Shown piece after piece: positions 46,671 to 54,925 of a stretch of DNA of 64,000 bases. The stretch is from Dyella flagellata (GTDB taxonomy: Bacteria; Pseudomonadota; Gammaproteobacteria; Xanthomonadales; Rhodanobacteraceae), in the NCBI RefSeq assembly GCF_030160275.1, contig NZ_BSOA01000012.1:62001-126000 (forward strand), in the 5' to 3' direction. The notes under the pieces are model-generated. The model ran no database searches. It was not told the origin of the DNA and worked only from the letters and a program-made list of their open reading frames with translations. Numbering within the stretch: position 1 is the first letter of the stretch; every line of letters begins with the position of its first letter. A program made the position numbers and the translations under genes.

Positions 46671-47765
46671 TTGAACGCCTCTGTCCTCTTGTTTTCCGTG
46701 GACTACGATCCGCACGCCTCCGCTGTCGCCTGGGCGCTGCGTCGCAACGGTACGCCTTATAGGCTAAATCCGTCCTTGCGCGTCGACGTTGCAACACGCT
46801 TCTCCATTCATGTCGACGACGCAGAAGATCACGTTTCGATCGACGACGTAGACAGCGCGCAAATCCGCTCCATTTGGTATCGTCGCCCGCGCCTGCCCGA
46901 AGCGGGCTCCTGCCTGGAGGCCGATCGCGGCTTCATCGAGGGTCAGTGGAAGTATTTTCAAAAGGGGGTATTCGACGCCGCGGACGACCTGCTCAATACC
47001 CTGTGGGTAAACCGCCCCCGCGCGGCGGACTACGCCGAAAGCAAGCTTGTGCAACTGCAAGCGGCACGTGCAGCCGGGCTGCGCATACCCGACACGATCA
47101 TTGGCAATCATGCGCCCGATGTCGCAAAGCTGATCGAGCGTTGCGGGAAAGTCGTTTTCAAAACCTTTTATCCGCAAAGCTGGGACGACAGCAGCAAGGG
47201 AATTACCTATCAGATGAGCGCGGTGATGCTCGATGCCGCCAGCGACCTTCCCGAACCAGCCATCGCGATGAGCCCCGGCATCTACCAGCGCTACATCGAA
47301 AAATCCTACGATATCCGCGTAACCGTCATCGGCTGCCGCCTGTTTGCCGTGCGGATGAGAAACGCATCCGGCCGTGCCTACTTCGACTGGCGCCCGCATT
47401 CCCACGACCACGACATGCGGATCGAAGCCTGCGACATAGGCGCCCCGCTGGAAGCCAAGCTACGCAATCTGATGCAACGCTTAGGGATAGTCTTCGGTTG
47501 CATCGACCTGGTCGTCGACCAACAGGGCGAGATCTACTTTCTGGAGGTCAACCAGGCCGGCCAGTTCCTGTTTGTGGAAGAACTGATGCCCGAGCTGCGA
47601 ATCCTGCGCGCCATGGCCGCCATGCTAAGCGCCGGCAGCACGGATTACGGCATCGACGATGGCGCCGACGTCAAATTGAAGGATTACCTTGAAAGCGACG
47701 AGTACCGCGAGCTAGGCAGCGTGCGTCGCGACATGGGCCACCAAGTTGCAAAGGAAGTGTCTTGA
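46671..47765 (+). CDS. ATP-grasp graspetide ligase (MvdC/MvdD-like)
   Basis: 364 aa from a TTG at 46671 with AGGAG at 46661; an upstream TTG in frame would run through the hairpin. The pre-grasp part has SIWYRRPRLP, a hallmark of the MvdD family. Then come ESKLVQLQAARAAGLRIPDTIIGN, the ATP lysine in KVVFKTF, YQRYIEKSYDIRVTVIG and the metal-binding FLEVNQAGQFLFVEEL. These enzymes phosphorylate Asp/Glu side chains of the precursor and close esters to Ser/Thr or amides to Lys. Only one ligase is present, whereas microviridin uses two, so the product may have esters only. No ABC transporter, acetyltransferase or peptidase is adjacent. Confidence 0.88.
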   Translation: MNASVLLFSVDYDPHASAVAWALRRNGTPYRLNPSLRVDVATRFSIHVDDAEDHVSIDDVDSAQIRSIWYRRPRLPEAGSCLEADRGFIEGQWKYFQKGVFDAADDLLNTLWVNRPRAADYAESKLVQLQAARAAGLRIPDTIIGNHAPDVAKLIERCGKVVFKTFYPQSWDDSSKGITYQMSAVMLDAASDLPEPAIAMSPGIYQRYIEKSYDIRVTVIGCRLFAVRMRNASGRAYFDWRPHSHDHDMRIEACDIGAPLEAKLRNLMQRLGIVFGCIDLVVDQQGEIYFLEVNQAGQFLFVEELMPELRILRAMAAMLSAGSTDYGIDDGADVKLKDYLESDEYRELGSVRRDMGHQVAKEVS

Positions 47766-47868
47766 CGATTTTCGGGACGCGAAGCGGCAAGCATAGCCTC
47801 GCCTGCCGATGCTTGCGCGCAGCAGGCAAGCCCTGCCTAAGGGCCTGCCATGATCAGCGCTATCGACC

Positions 47869-48492
47869 TTATCCTTGCGGAGCCGCCGGCGATTGGGAAG
47901 TGGCCGGCGCTTGCGTTTGGGCACCGGCAAAATCCACCACCAGGCTGACGCGGCGATTGGGCTCCCCCGCATCACCTGATTTGCCCTTCAGTACCTGGCG
48001 ATCAGCCTCTTTGCCGTAACTCACCGTGCGAATCTGGTCGGCGGACATGCCGCCATTGTTCACCAGATAATCGCGCACGGCGTCCGCGCGCTTGCGCCCT
48101 AGCCGTCGGTTGAACGCCGCACCGCCCGCGGGATCGGTGAAACCTTCCACGGTGATGACGGCTTGTGGGTAATTCTTGGACATGATCTTGGCAAAATCGT
48201 CCAGCAAGGGTTTGTCTTGATCGCGCAGCGTGGCGTCGTTGAAGGCGAAGTGGGACACCGTATCGACGCGAATGCGGCCATTCAGCTCGGCGATCTTCGC
48301 GTCGTATTGAGCAAAATGTTGCTGCATCTGCTGCGTAAGACTGTCGATTTCCTGCTGCTGCTTTTGTTGGTTGGCGCGCAACTCGCCGATGGCTGCGTCG
48401 AAATCGGCCTTCTTGACATAGCCCTGGCATCCGCCAAGGCCTACAGCCAGTACAGCCAGCGACACATAAGCAAAACGTTGATAAGAGCGCAT
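47869..48492 (-). CDS. OmpA-family lipoprotein
   Basis: 207 aa with a lipoprotein signal (VSLAVLAVGLGGC), a Gln-rich coiled coil (NQQKQQQEIDSLTQQMQQHFAQYDAKIAEL) and an OmpA peptidoglycan-binding domain (DTVSHFAFNDATL ... ITVEGFTDPAGGAAFNRRLGRKRADAV ... GEPNRRVSLVV). It should link the outer membrane to the cell wall, like Pal. It is convergent with the ATP-grasp gene and stands alone. Confidence 0.92.
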   Translation of the reverse strand: MRSYQRFAYVSLAVLAVGLGGCQGYVKKADFDAAIGELRANQQKQQQEIDSLTQQMQQHFAQYDAKIAELNGRIRVDTVSHFAFNDATLRDQDKPLLDDFAKIMSKNYPQAVITVEGFTDPAGGAAFNRRLGRKRADAVRDYLVNNGGMSADQIRTVSYGKEADRQVLKGKSGDAGEPNRRVSLVVDFAGAQTQAPATSQSPAAPQG

Positions 48493-48727
48493 GGAAAAAG
48501 CCTCGTTGTCACCACATCAATGGTCTTTTTGCAGTGTCGTGTGTTGTCATGGCGTGAACTTGGTTAGGGAAAATACGCATTCATTCATGAAAATGATCCA
48601 GCCGAGTTGAGCAATTCGCGACCGCACCCTAGGCTCAAGGGTGCCTTTTGGCATGAATGCCTTTTGGCAGTGGAGTTTCGATGGCGGACGGGAACAAGCT
48701 GCACTGCGAAGCCATGAGGGGACATGT

Positions 48728-49558
48728 ATGCAATCGTCTTTTCGCACATCGGCGTGGTTTTACTTTGGGGCCGCCTTCGGCATCACCTGGGTTTTCTGGC
48801 TTTTACCGGTGCTTGCCAACCACGGCGTATTGCAGCTTGGGCAGGCCGCACAGCTAGCATGCCTGTTCGCCGGCTCCTTCGGGCCTTTCATCGCGGCCTT
48901 TCTAGCGGTCTATCGCGATGGCGGTTGGCCGGCGGTGCGCGAATTTGCCGGTCGCAGCCTGCGCTACCGCATGGGCCCGATCTATTTTCTGGCCGCCGTG
49001 CTGCTGACGCCTGTTGCCGCCGCCCTGTCGATGGCATGGCTGGCTAGTCATGGCGGCCCGCCATTCGCCGTCGGGGTATCGCTTGGCCATTTGCCCTTGC
49101 TGTATCTGGAATTGCTTCTGTTCGGCGGTTCGGTCAACGAGGAATTCGGCTGGGCCTATGCGATCGATCGCCTGCGGCAGGGACAGGGACTGCTACGGGC
49201 TGCGGCGGTGCTGGGCGTGATCTGGGGCTGCTGGCATATCCCGTTGTTTTTTGTCCCCGGACTGACGCAGTCGTTCATGCCCTTTTGGGTATTCGTACTC
49301 TTTACCGTAGCGCTACGCATCGTGATTGTCTGGGGCTATGCCAGCAATCGCCAAAGCATCCTGATTGCGCTGCTCTTTCATACCGCGAGCAACTTGGCCT
49401 TCAACCTCTTTGAGGTGGTAGATCGCTCGCCCAAGCACGATGAGCGCGGATTCATCGGCTATGGGCTGATCGTGCTCGTCGTCGCGTTGCTGATCGCGTT
49501 TACCGCGCGTTGCTATCGCCGTGTTCCGCCGAATTCGATCGCATCGACGATCGCGTAG
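48728..49558 (+). CDS. CPBP-family intramembrane protease
   Basis: 276 aa from the ATG at 48728, with GAGGGG upstream. About eight hydrophobic helices are visible. Motif 1 is VNEEFGWAYAIDRL, motif 2 includes WGCWHIPLFF and motif 3 LLFHTASNLAFNLF. This is the glutamate-protease fold of the Rce1/Abi group, and of a different subfamily from the protease next to the TetR gene. Its TAG stop is supplied by the intergenic repeat. A role in maturation of the nearby RiPP is conceivable, but the two are separated by an opposite gene. Confidence 0.88.
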   Translation: MQSSFRTSAWFYFGAAFGITWVFWLLPVLANHGVLQLGQAAQLACLFAGSFGPFIAAFLAVYRDGGWPAVREFAGRSLRYRMGPIYFLAAVLLTPVAAALSMAWLASHGGPPFAVGVSLGHLPLLYLELLLFGGSVNEEFGWAYAIDRLRQGQGLLRAAAVLGVIWGCWHIPLFFVPGLTQSFMPFWVFVLFTVALRIVIVWGYASNRQSILIALLFHTASNLAFNLFEVVDRSPKHDERGFIGYGLIVLVVALLIAFTARCYRRVPPNSIASTIA

Positions 49559-49624
49559 GCTGGGATGGCAATCCCAGCTTTGCATGCAGCATCCGATGCT
49601 GGGATTGTCATCCCAGCCTACGCG
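49552..49624. repeat. GTAGGCTGGGAT repeat, full copy 3
   Basis: Both arms are intact (GCGTAGGCTGGGAT ... and ... ATCCCAGCCTACGCG). It fills the gap between the convergent CPBP and lipase genes and contributes the TAG stop of the CPBP gene. Confidence 0.92.
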
Positions 49625-49627
49625 CTT

Positions 49628-51361
49628 CTATGGCATTGCATTGCTCGCCATAGCGTGTGAAGCGCCATGCTCATGCAGGATTTTCAACACATCCGCAATC
49701 GCCCCCGGCCGGTCCGGCACCTTGTGGTCGGAGCGGACGACCAAGGTCGTGGTGGAGCCTGGCAATAGCGCGCTGCTCAAAGGCACGTAGCCGTCGCCGG
49801 GCGGTTTTACGCCAGGAAGTACACCGGCAATCGTGTCGTAGCGTACGCCGGCCGCAGGCATCAGCTTTTCATCCGCAAGCGACACCGGCTCGTCGGGCTG
49901 CAAGCTGGTGATGCTGGTGATGTGGCCGGTCTGGATCATCGCGCGGATCGCCGGTTGAATCGCTTTCGGGTTCGCGGCGACGATGCGCATAAGCCCTGCC
50001 ATTTCTTCGATATGCCGCCAGGCCAGCAAACCCACCAGGCGTCCCAGCAAACCATCCGCCGCAGGGCTGCCACGCTGTGGCGCGGCCATGAAGATGATCT
50101 CGTCGACGCCGGGATACGGCTGGAACTGGAAAACGTTCTTCAGCGTCGCCAGGTCGTTCGCATTGGCATGCAGGCTGTCCATCGGCTGCAGGAAAGCCGC
50201 GCTCCAGACCTCGGGTGTACTTTGCGCGCATAGCAAGCGCGCAATCACGCCGCCCATGCTGTGCCCGATCAACACAACGCCCTGCCGTGCCGGCGCATGA
50301 CCGTCCGGATCGAGGACGCGCCAGGCCTCATCGATGTAGTGCTGTACACGGTAGCGCTCCACCAGCAGCGGTGCGTTGCTCTGATAGACGATGTGCCAGA
50401 TCTGGTAGCGCCGATGCAGCTCGGGATCGCCCATGATCGCGTTGCTCAGTCGCGACCAGATCAAAGGGCTTCCGGCCACGCCGTGAATCATGATGATGGG
50501 GGTCTTGTGCGGATCGTAGTCATCCAGCAGGAACAGCCCGGCCCGCTTGCCCACCTCTGCACCGCCGATCATGCCCCACCAGGCCAGCCGCTTCAGGCGC
50601 GTTCGTTCCAGCAGCTGCGCGAACGGTGCCGATACATCCTCGGCAAGAGCGTAGTGGTTGGCGCCCGTCACGTGTTCCGGTTGCAGCTCGGGATTCTGCA
50701 ACACCAGCACGGGTGGGTCCTTGTGCGCATCTGTGCCGGATGGCCCTTCCAGCCACATCGTCGTCGGCCGAAAAACACCTTCCGGCGGATAATGACGGCA
50801 GATCGGGCGATCGGAGCATGGCAACGCAAACGCCACCAGCGGCACGCCAAAACCTGCACGGTGGTGGCGAACGCCGCCCAATGGGTCCATCGATACCTGG
50901 TCGGCTGGTTCCAGGTAGACGCTGCTGCCGAGGCTGTCCGGCATGCCGCGGAATTCGACGCGGATGGCGACACCGCCAAGTAACGATTGCCCTTTTGCAA
51001 CACCGATCGGGCCGCCCTGCGCGACCAGATCGAAGAAGGCGCGGCTGCATTGCGTCGCGAGCAAGCCGGCAGCCGTTTCGGTAGCCGCCTTGTCGGTACC
51101 CATGGCATCGTGCGCTAGCGTCGCGCATTGCAGCCACGCATCGGCTTGAATCCGTTCCGACTGTCCCCGGATCGCCACCGCTTGCCATCCCTGTGCTTTC
51201 TCCAGCAGCGCCTCGGTAGAAAGATGGGAAGAACGTCCCGCGCCCGTCGATACACAACCGGACAGCCACGCTGCGCACGCCATCCATGCCATGCACACCA
51301 AGGCTCGCCCGGCCGGCAGCCGGCGAGGTGTGCAGGCATGCTTTGCACGATCGGCCCTCAT
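49628..51361 (-). CDS. Alpha/beta-hydrolase lipoprotein, lipase-like
   Basis: 577 aa. The N-terminus has a basic stretch, a hydrophobic core and a lipobox (MACAAWLSGC), so it should be an outer-membrane or periplasmic lipoprotein. The hydrolase half has IIMIHGVAGSP (oxyanion hole), GHSMGGV (nucleophile Ser), a late Asp in PGDGYVPLSSALL and His in RSDHKVP. The order is that of bacterial triacylglycerol-lipase or esterase folds. The N-terminal 250 residues are a separate domain that I do not recognise. RBS GGGGAAGG precedes the ATG. Confidence 0.87.
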   Translation of the reverse strand: MRADRAKHACTPRRLPAGRALVCMAWMACAAWLSGCVSTGAGRSSHLSTEALLEKAQGWQAVAIRGQSERIQADAWLQCATLAHDAMGTDKAATETAAGLLATQCSRAFFDLVAQGGPIGVAKGQSLLGGVAIRVEFRGMPDSLGSSVYLEPADQVSMDPLGGVRHHRAGFGVPLVAFALPCSDRPICRHYPPEGVFRPTTMWLEGPSGTDAHKDPPVLVLQNPELQPEHVTGANHYALAEDVSAPFAQLLERTRLKRLAWWGMIGGAEVGKRAGLFLLDDYDPHKTPIIMIHGVAGSPLIWSRLSNAIMGDPELHRRYQIWHIVYQSNAPLLVERYRVQHYIDEAWRVLDPDGHAPARQGVVLIGHSMGGVIARLLCAQSTPEVWSAAFLQPMDSLHANANDLATLKNVFQFQPYPGVDEIIFMAAPQRGSPAADGLLGRLVGLLAWRHIEEMAGLMRIVAANPKAIQPAIRAMIQTGHITSITSLQPDEPVSLADEKLMPAAGVRYDTIAGVLPGVKPPGDGYVPLSSALLPGSTTTLVVRSDHKVPDRPGAIADVLKILHEHGASHAMASNAMP

Positions 51362-51497
51362 CCGACCTTCCCCGTGCCCGAAGCATATGGGTCCACGATT
51401 AGTGCTTGTCGAACGCTCGTAGGCAACCTCCTTCCGGGAGCAAGCTGGCGGCGTTGAGCACGCAGTCTACGCCAGCCGACGGCACCCCGAGTGGCGG

Positions 51498-52574
51498 CTA
51501 AATGCCCGCCTCTACCTGCGTTGCGGATCTCGGCTGCGTCAGTAGTGCCGCCTTGGCGGCTTTGGCGGTGTGATGATTGCCGTCGTGGCTCCAGCCTGGC
51601 GGCATGAGCAGGTATAGCAGCTTGTTGCGCAGGCCGGGTGCGCACCAAACGTCTCGCCCGAGCAACCAGAATTCACCCAGGTAGGCATCCAGCACGCTGT
51701 AACGTCTTACGGGCCGGGTGATGCCGTATTCGATCCGGATGTCTTCGTGCACCTCCATATAGGTGCCGAAAAGGCGATCCCAGATCGGCAGCAGGTTGCA
51801 GAAGTTGGTGTCCATGTAGAGCACGTTGCGTGCATGATGAACTCGATGGTGCGAGGGCGTCAGCACCACGCGATAGAACACACCCAGCTTCCCCGCCGGC
51901 AGTACGTTCTCGCCAAGGTGAATGAGCTGCCCCCAGAAACTGTCGATGATCATGATCAGCACCAGCAGCGGCGGGCTTACTCCCAGCAGCATGCAAATGC
52001 TGGTGCGCACGAAATCGGCATAGGGTCCCTCCAGAAAAATGTGCGCATAGTTCACCGACAGGTTCATCGCCACGGGCGCATGGTGGGTCGAATGCAAACA
52101 CCACAGCAGACGCACTTTGTGGGCCAGAAAGTGGTACACGAAATGCGCTAGCTCCCACACGACGTAGCCATACAGCAATCCGTACCAGCTGAGTCCGGCC
52201 TGGAACGGGGCAAAGCGGTTGAACAGGCCGATGCAGAAACTCACCATGGCAATGGCGAGAAAGCTGCCGATGAAACGGTTCAGTATCAGCTCCAGCAGTG
52301 GAACCTGGTAATCCTCGCGTTTGGTCCGACGCAGGCCCACGCCGCGCACGAGTTCGAATACCAGCAGCAGCGGGACGATAGGCGCGACCACGCTACCGAA
52401 GCCATCTACCGTAAGCAGCTTGTGGTAGTCGCCGGAAGCAAACATCGCCAGCGTCGGCGCCAGGCCGAAGAAGTCCGTCAACTGATCACGGATCCAACCC
52501 CAGATATCGATGGCAGCTCTCCCCGGCGGTGTCTCTAGGATGGCCTTGGCGGCATCGGGAATATTTATCCCCAC
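51498..52574 (-). CDS. Sterol desaturase / fatty acid hydroxylase family protein
   Basis: 358 aa with several membrane helices and the three histidine boxes of the family: ELAHFVYHFLAH, LHSTHHAP and SHHRVHH. These bind two irons and oxidise C-H bonds of membrane lipids using O2. Substrates in bacteria include sterols, hopanoids, ornithine lipids and carotenoids; nothing nearby decides. It lies 136 bp upstream of the lipase gene on the same strand, with which it may be co-transcribed. Confidence 0.93.
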   Translation of the reverse strand: MGINIPDAAKAILETPPGRAAIDIWGWIRDQLTDFFGLAPTLAMFASGDYHKLLTVDGFGSVVAPIVPLLLVFELVRGVGLRRTKREDYQVPLLELILNRFIGSFLAIAMVSFCIGLFNRFAPFQAGLSWYGLLYGYVVWELAHFVYHFLAHKVRLLWCLHSTHHAPVAMNLSVNYAHIFLEGPYADFVRTSICMLLGVSPPLLVLIMIIDSFWGQLIHLGENVLPAGKLGVFYRVVLTPSHHRVHHARNVLYMDTNFCNLLPIWDRLFGTYMEVHEDIRIEYGITRPVRRYSVLDAYLGEFWLLGRDVWCAPGLRNKLLYLLMPPGWSHDGNHHTAKAAKAALLTQPRSATQVEAGI

Positions 52575-52713
52575 GCCAATTTGTCACGATCCAAATGCCA
52601 CTGCAAGTGCAAGCATTTGACCCTTCACGGCTGCGCGGTTCTCAATCAAAACCGAAAGCAGCGCGGCGATTGGCTCGCCGGCACCCCTCCCACCACAACA
52701 TGCGGAAGTAGAC

Positions 52714-53289
52714 ATGAGCACGGCATTCATAGGTATCGACTACATCGTCGACATCATGCACCCCGACGGCAAGATTGCGCGTTCGGCCGCGCACGCAGCG
52801 CAGCGGGACATCATCGGCAAGGCCAACCGGGCCCTGGCCATCGCCCAAAGCAAGGGATGGCTGCGCGTGTTGGTCAAGATAGGTTTCTCGCCGAACTATT
52901 TGGAGCAACCCAAGCACTCACCCATGTTCGGGCGTGCCGCGCAGGTAGGCGCCCTGAAGCTGGGTGCGCACGGTACCGAGTTTCATCCCGGGCTGAAGAT
53001 CAGCGGCGATCACCTGGTGATCGTAAAGCCCCGCGTCAGCGCTTTTTATGCCACCCCGCTCGAAGCAGCCCTGCGTGCCAATGGAGTGCAGCGGCTCGTC
53101 ATCGCAGGCGTGAGCAGCTCATGGGCGGTGCAAGCCGCAGCACGTGATGCGCATGATCGGGACTACGAAGTCTGCATCGTCGAAGAGGCCTGTGCAGCCG
53201 GTGACGAAAGCGAGCATCAGGCTTCGATGAAGCTGATGTCGACAATCGCCCGGATCATCAGCGTCGACGAGATGGAAAACCTGGGATGA
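52714..53289 (+). CDS. Isochorismatase-fold protein lacking the catalytic Cys
   Basis: 191 aa with the cysteine-hydrolase fold. Asp9 (FIGIDYIVDI) and Lys105 (IVKPRVSAFYAT) of the usual Asp-Lys-Cys triad are present. The cysteine position, normally GVxTxxCV, reads GVSSSWAV, so Cys is replaced by Ala138. True isochorismatases such as EntB and PhzD also lack this Cys, but other features of those enzymes are not evident. It is either a non-hydrolytic member or acts by an Asp/Lys mechanism. GGAAG precedes the ATG. It is divergent from the sterol-desaturase gene. Confidence 0.83.
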   Translation: MSTAFIGIDYIVDIMHPDGKIARSAAHAAQRDIIGKANRALAIAQSKGWLRVLVKIGFSPNYLEQPKHSPMFGRAAQVGALKLGAHGTEFHPGLKISGDHLVIVKPRVSAFYATPLEAALRANGVQRLVIAGVSSSWAVQAAARDAHDRDYEVCIVEEACAAGDESEHQASMKLMSTIARIISVDEMENLG

Positions 53290-53330
53290 CGCCGATCGCC
53301 TGCTCCCGCCTGCTCGTGTTGCGATGGAAA

Positions 53331-54797
53331 TCAGCGGACGGGCGCGGCAGGTCCACACCAAGTGCCTAGTGCCTCGGCGAGCCCTCTTTGCGTCGAGTCT
53401 CCCACCCAGCCCACATAGCCGTCGGGCCGGATCAACACCGCGACGGGCGCGCTCACTTGGCCGAGTACCGGCAGCTCCCATGCCCCCGCATATTGGGCGT
53501 CGATCAAGCGGACCCGGTCGGCCCATGGAGCATGTTCGAAGTCGCCGGGTTCGGCGAAGTTGAGTAACACCGGCCTGGCATCGTGCAGGAGTTCGAAAAC
53601 GCGCTGCCGGCCAACGGTGGTCATCAAGTCCAGATCAGGCATGCGGCGCCCCAGCAGCGGATGTCCCTCACCAAGGTCGTAGCGAATGTCCAGACCGGAC
53701 ATCTCCGCGGCCAGGCGCCGGCGCGGCTCGTCCATGCCCAGCAACTTGGCGACAAATTCACCCAGTGCCTTGCTGCGATCGTCCGGGCGACGTAGCGCGA
53801 CCTGCGCCATCGTGCTGCGCAGAACGCGGGCGGCAACCGCATGGCGCTCCGCGTGATAACTATCCAGCAGGCTTTCCGGTGCCGTCCGCTTGATCACCTT
53901 GGCCAGCTTCCAGCCCAGATTCACTGCATCCTGCACGCCGAGGTTGAGGCCTTGTCCGCCCATCGGCGAATGCACGTGCGCGGCGTCGCCGGCCAACAGG
54001 ATTCGTCTATCGCGGTAGGCCACCGCCTGACGCGTCATGTCGGTGAATCGTGAGATCCAGCTCGCACCGTGTATCCCGTAGTCGCTGCCATAGACCGCGA
54101 TCAGCGCCGCTCTGACATCGTGCAGGTTCGGTTCGCCGCCGCGCCCCAGCTCACGTTCGGCGAGTACGATCCGCGCCCTGCCAGGCTCTTCCATCTTGCC
54201 GATCGCATGGGTCCCGATGGCATCATGGCGAAAACCCCAGGCGGGCTCCTCGGTCAGCTCGGCTTCGGCGATCAACCAGCTCACCGTGGCATCCCATCCT
54301 GCGAACTCGATACCGGCGGCTTTTCGAACCAGGCTGCGGCCACCGTCGCAACCAACGAGATAGTTCGCACGCAGCACACTGCCGTCTGACAGTTCCACGT
54401 CGACGCCACTGTCGCCCTGGGTGAAGCCCCTTACTTCGCGCTCTCGATAGATCGGCACCTTCAGCTCGTCGACCCAGCCGGCCAGGATGCGCTCGAACTG
54501 GTTCTGCCACAGCCCGAGGCAGTAGTTGTGCCGGGTGGGGAAATCGCTGATGTCCAACGGGACGTGGAAATGCACAGCCCGATGCAGTTGCCCCTGTGAC
54601 AGGAAGCGATCGGCGATCCCGCGTTGATCGAGGATCTCGATGGTGCGCGCATGCAATCCACTGGCACGCGAACCGGCTAGATCCTGGTTGGCTCGCCGCT
54701 CGACGATGGCGACATCGGCCTGCGCCAGCGCCAGCTCACCTGCCAACATCAGCCCCGTCGGGCCGCCTCCAGCAATCACCACGGCATGCTCGATCAT
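53331..54797 (-). CDS. FAD-dependent aromatic monooxygenase (PheA/TfdB type)
   Basis: About 488 aa. GxGxxG of the FAD fold is VVIAGGGPTGLMLAGELA; LVGCDGGRSLVRKAAG is the DG motif and ILLAGDAAHVHSPMGGQGLNLGVQDAVNLGWKLA the GD motif. The C-terminal thioredoxin-like domain is present. This layout fits flavin hydroxylases of phenols, aromatic polyketides and antibiotics such as rifampicin. The start is the ATG with GGGAG seven bases upstream; an ATG two codons earlier is less well placed. No cluster partner is adjacent, so the substrate is open; drug inactivation is one option. Confidence 0.9.
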   Translation of the reverse strand: MIEHAVVIAGGGPTGLMLAGELALAQADVAIVERRANQDLAGSRASGLHARTIEILDQRGIADRFLSQGQLHRAVHFHVPLDISDFPTRHNYCLGLWQNQFERILAGWVDELKVPIYREREVRGFTQGDSGVDVELSDGSVLRANYLVGCDGGRSLVRKAAGIEFAGWDATVSWLIAEAELTEEPAWGFRHDAIGTHAIGKMEEPGRARIVLAERELGRGGEPNLHDVRAALIAVYGSDYGIHGASWISRFTDMTRQAVAYRDRRILLAGDAAHVHSPMGGQGLNLGVQDAVNLGWKLAKVIKRTAPESLLDSYHAERHAVAARVLRSTMAQVALRRPDDRSKALGEFVAKLLGMDEPRRRLAAEMSGLDIRYDLGEGHPLLGRRMPDLDLMTTVGRQRVFELLHDARPVLLNFAEPGDFEHAPWADRVRLIDAQYAGAWELPVLGQVSAPVAVLIRPDGYVGWVGDSTQRGLAEALGTWCGPAAPVR

Positions 54798-54925
54798 CGC
54801 CATACTCCCAGGTTGTCGGCCGGCGATGCTGCGCCAGCCCCCTGGCCTTACGGCAAGCCCCCCAGCCCGCTATAATCTGGAAGTGGCAGCAAGCGGGTGT
54901 TTTTGTCCCCCTTCGCTGCAAGCGC

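Noticed and set aside
52581-53147. 188-codon plus-strand frame overlapping the isochorismatase-fold gene
   Set aside because: It is in another frame, Arg-rich and without motifs. The isochorismatase frame has a ribosome site and family motifs.
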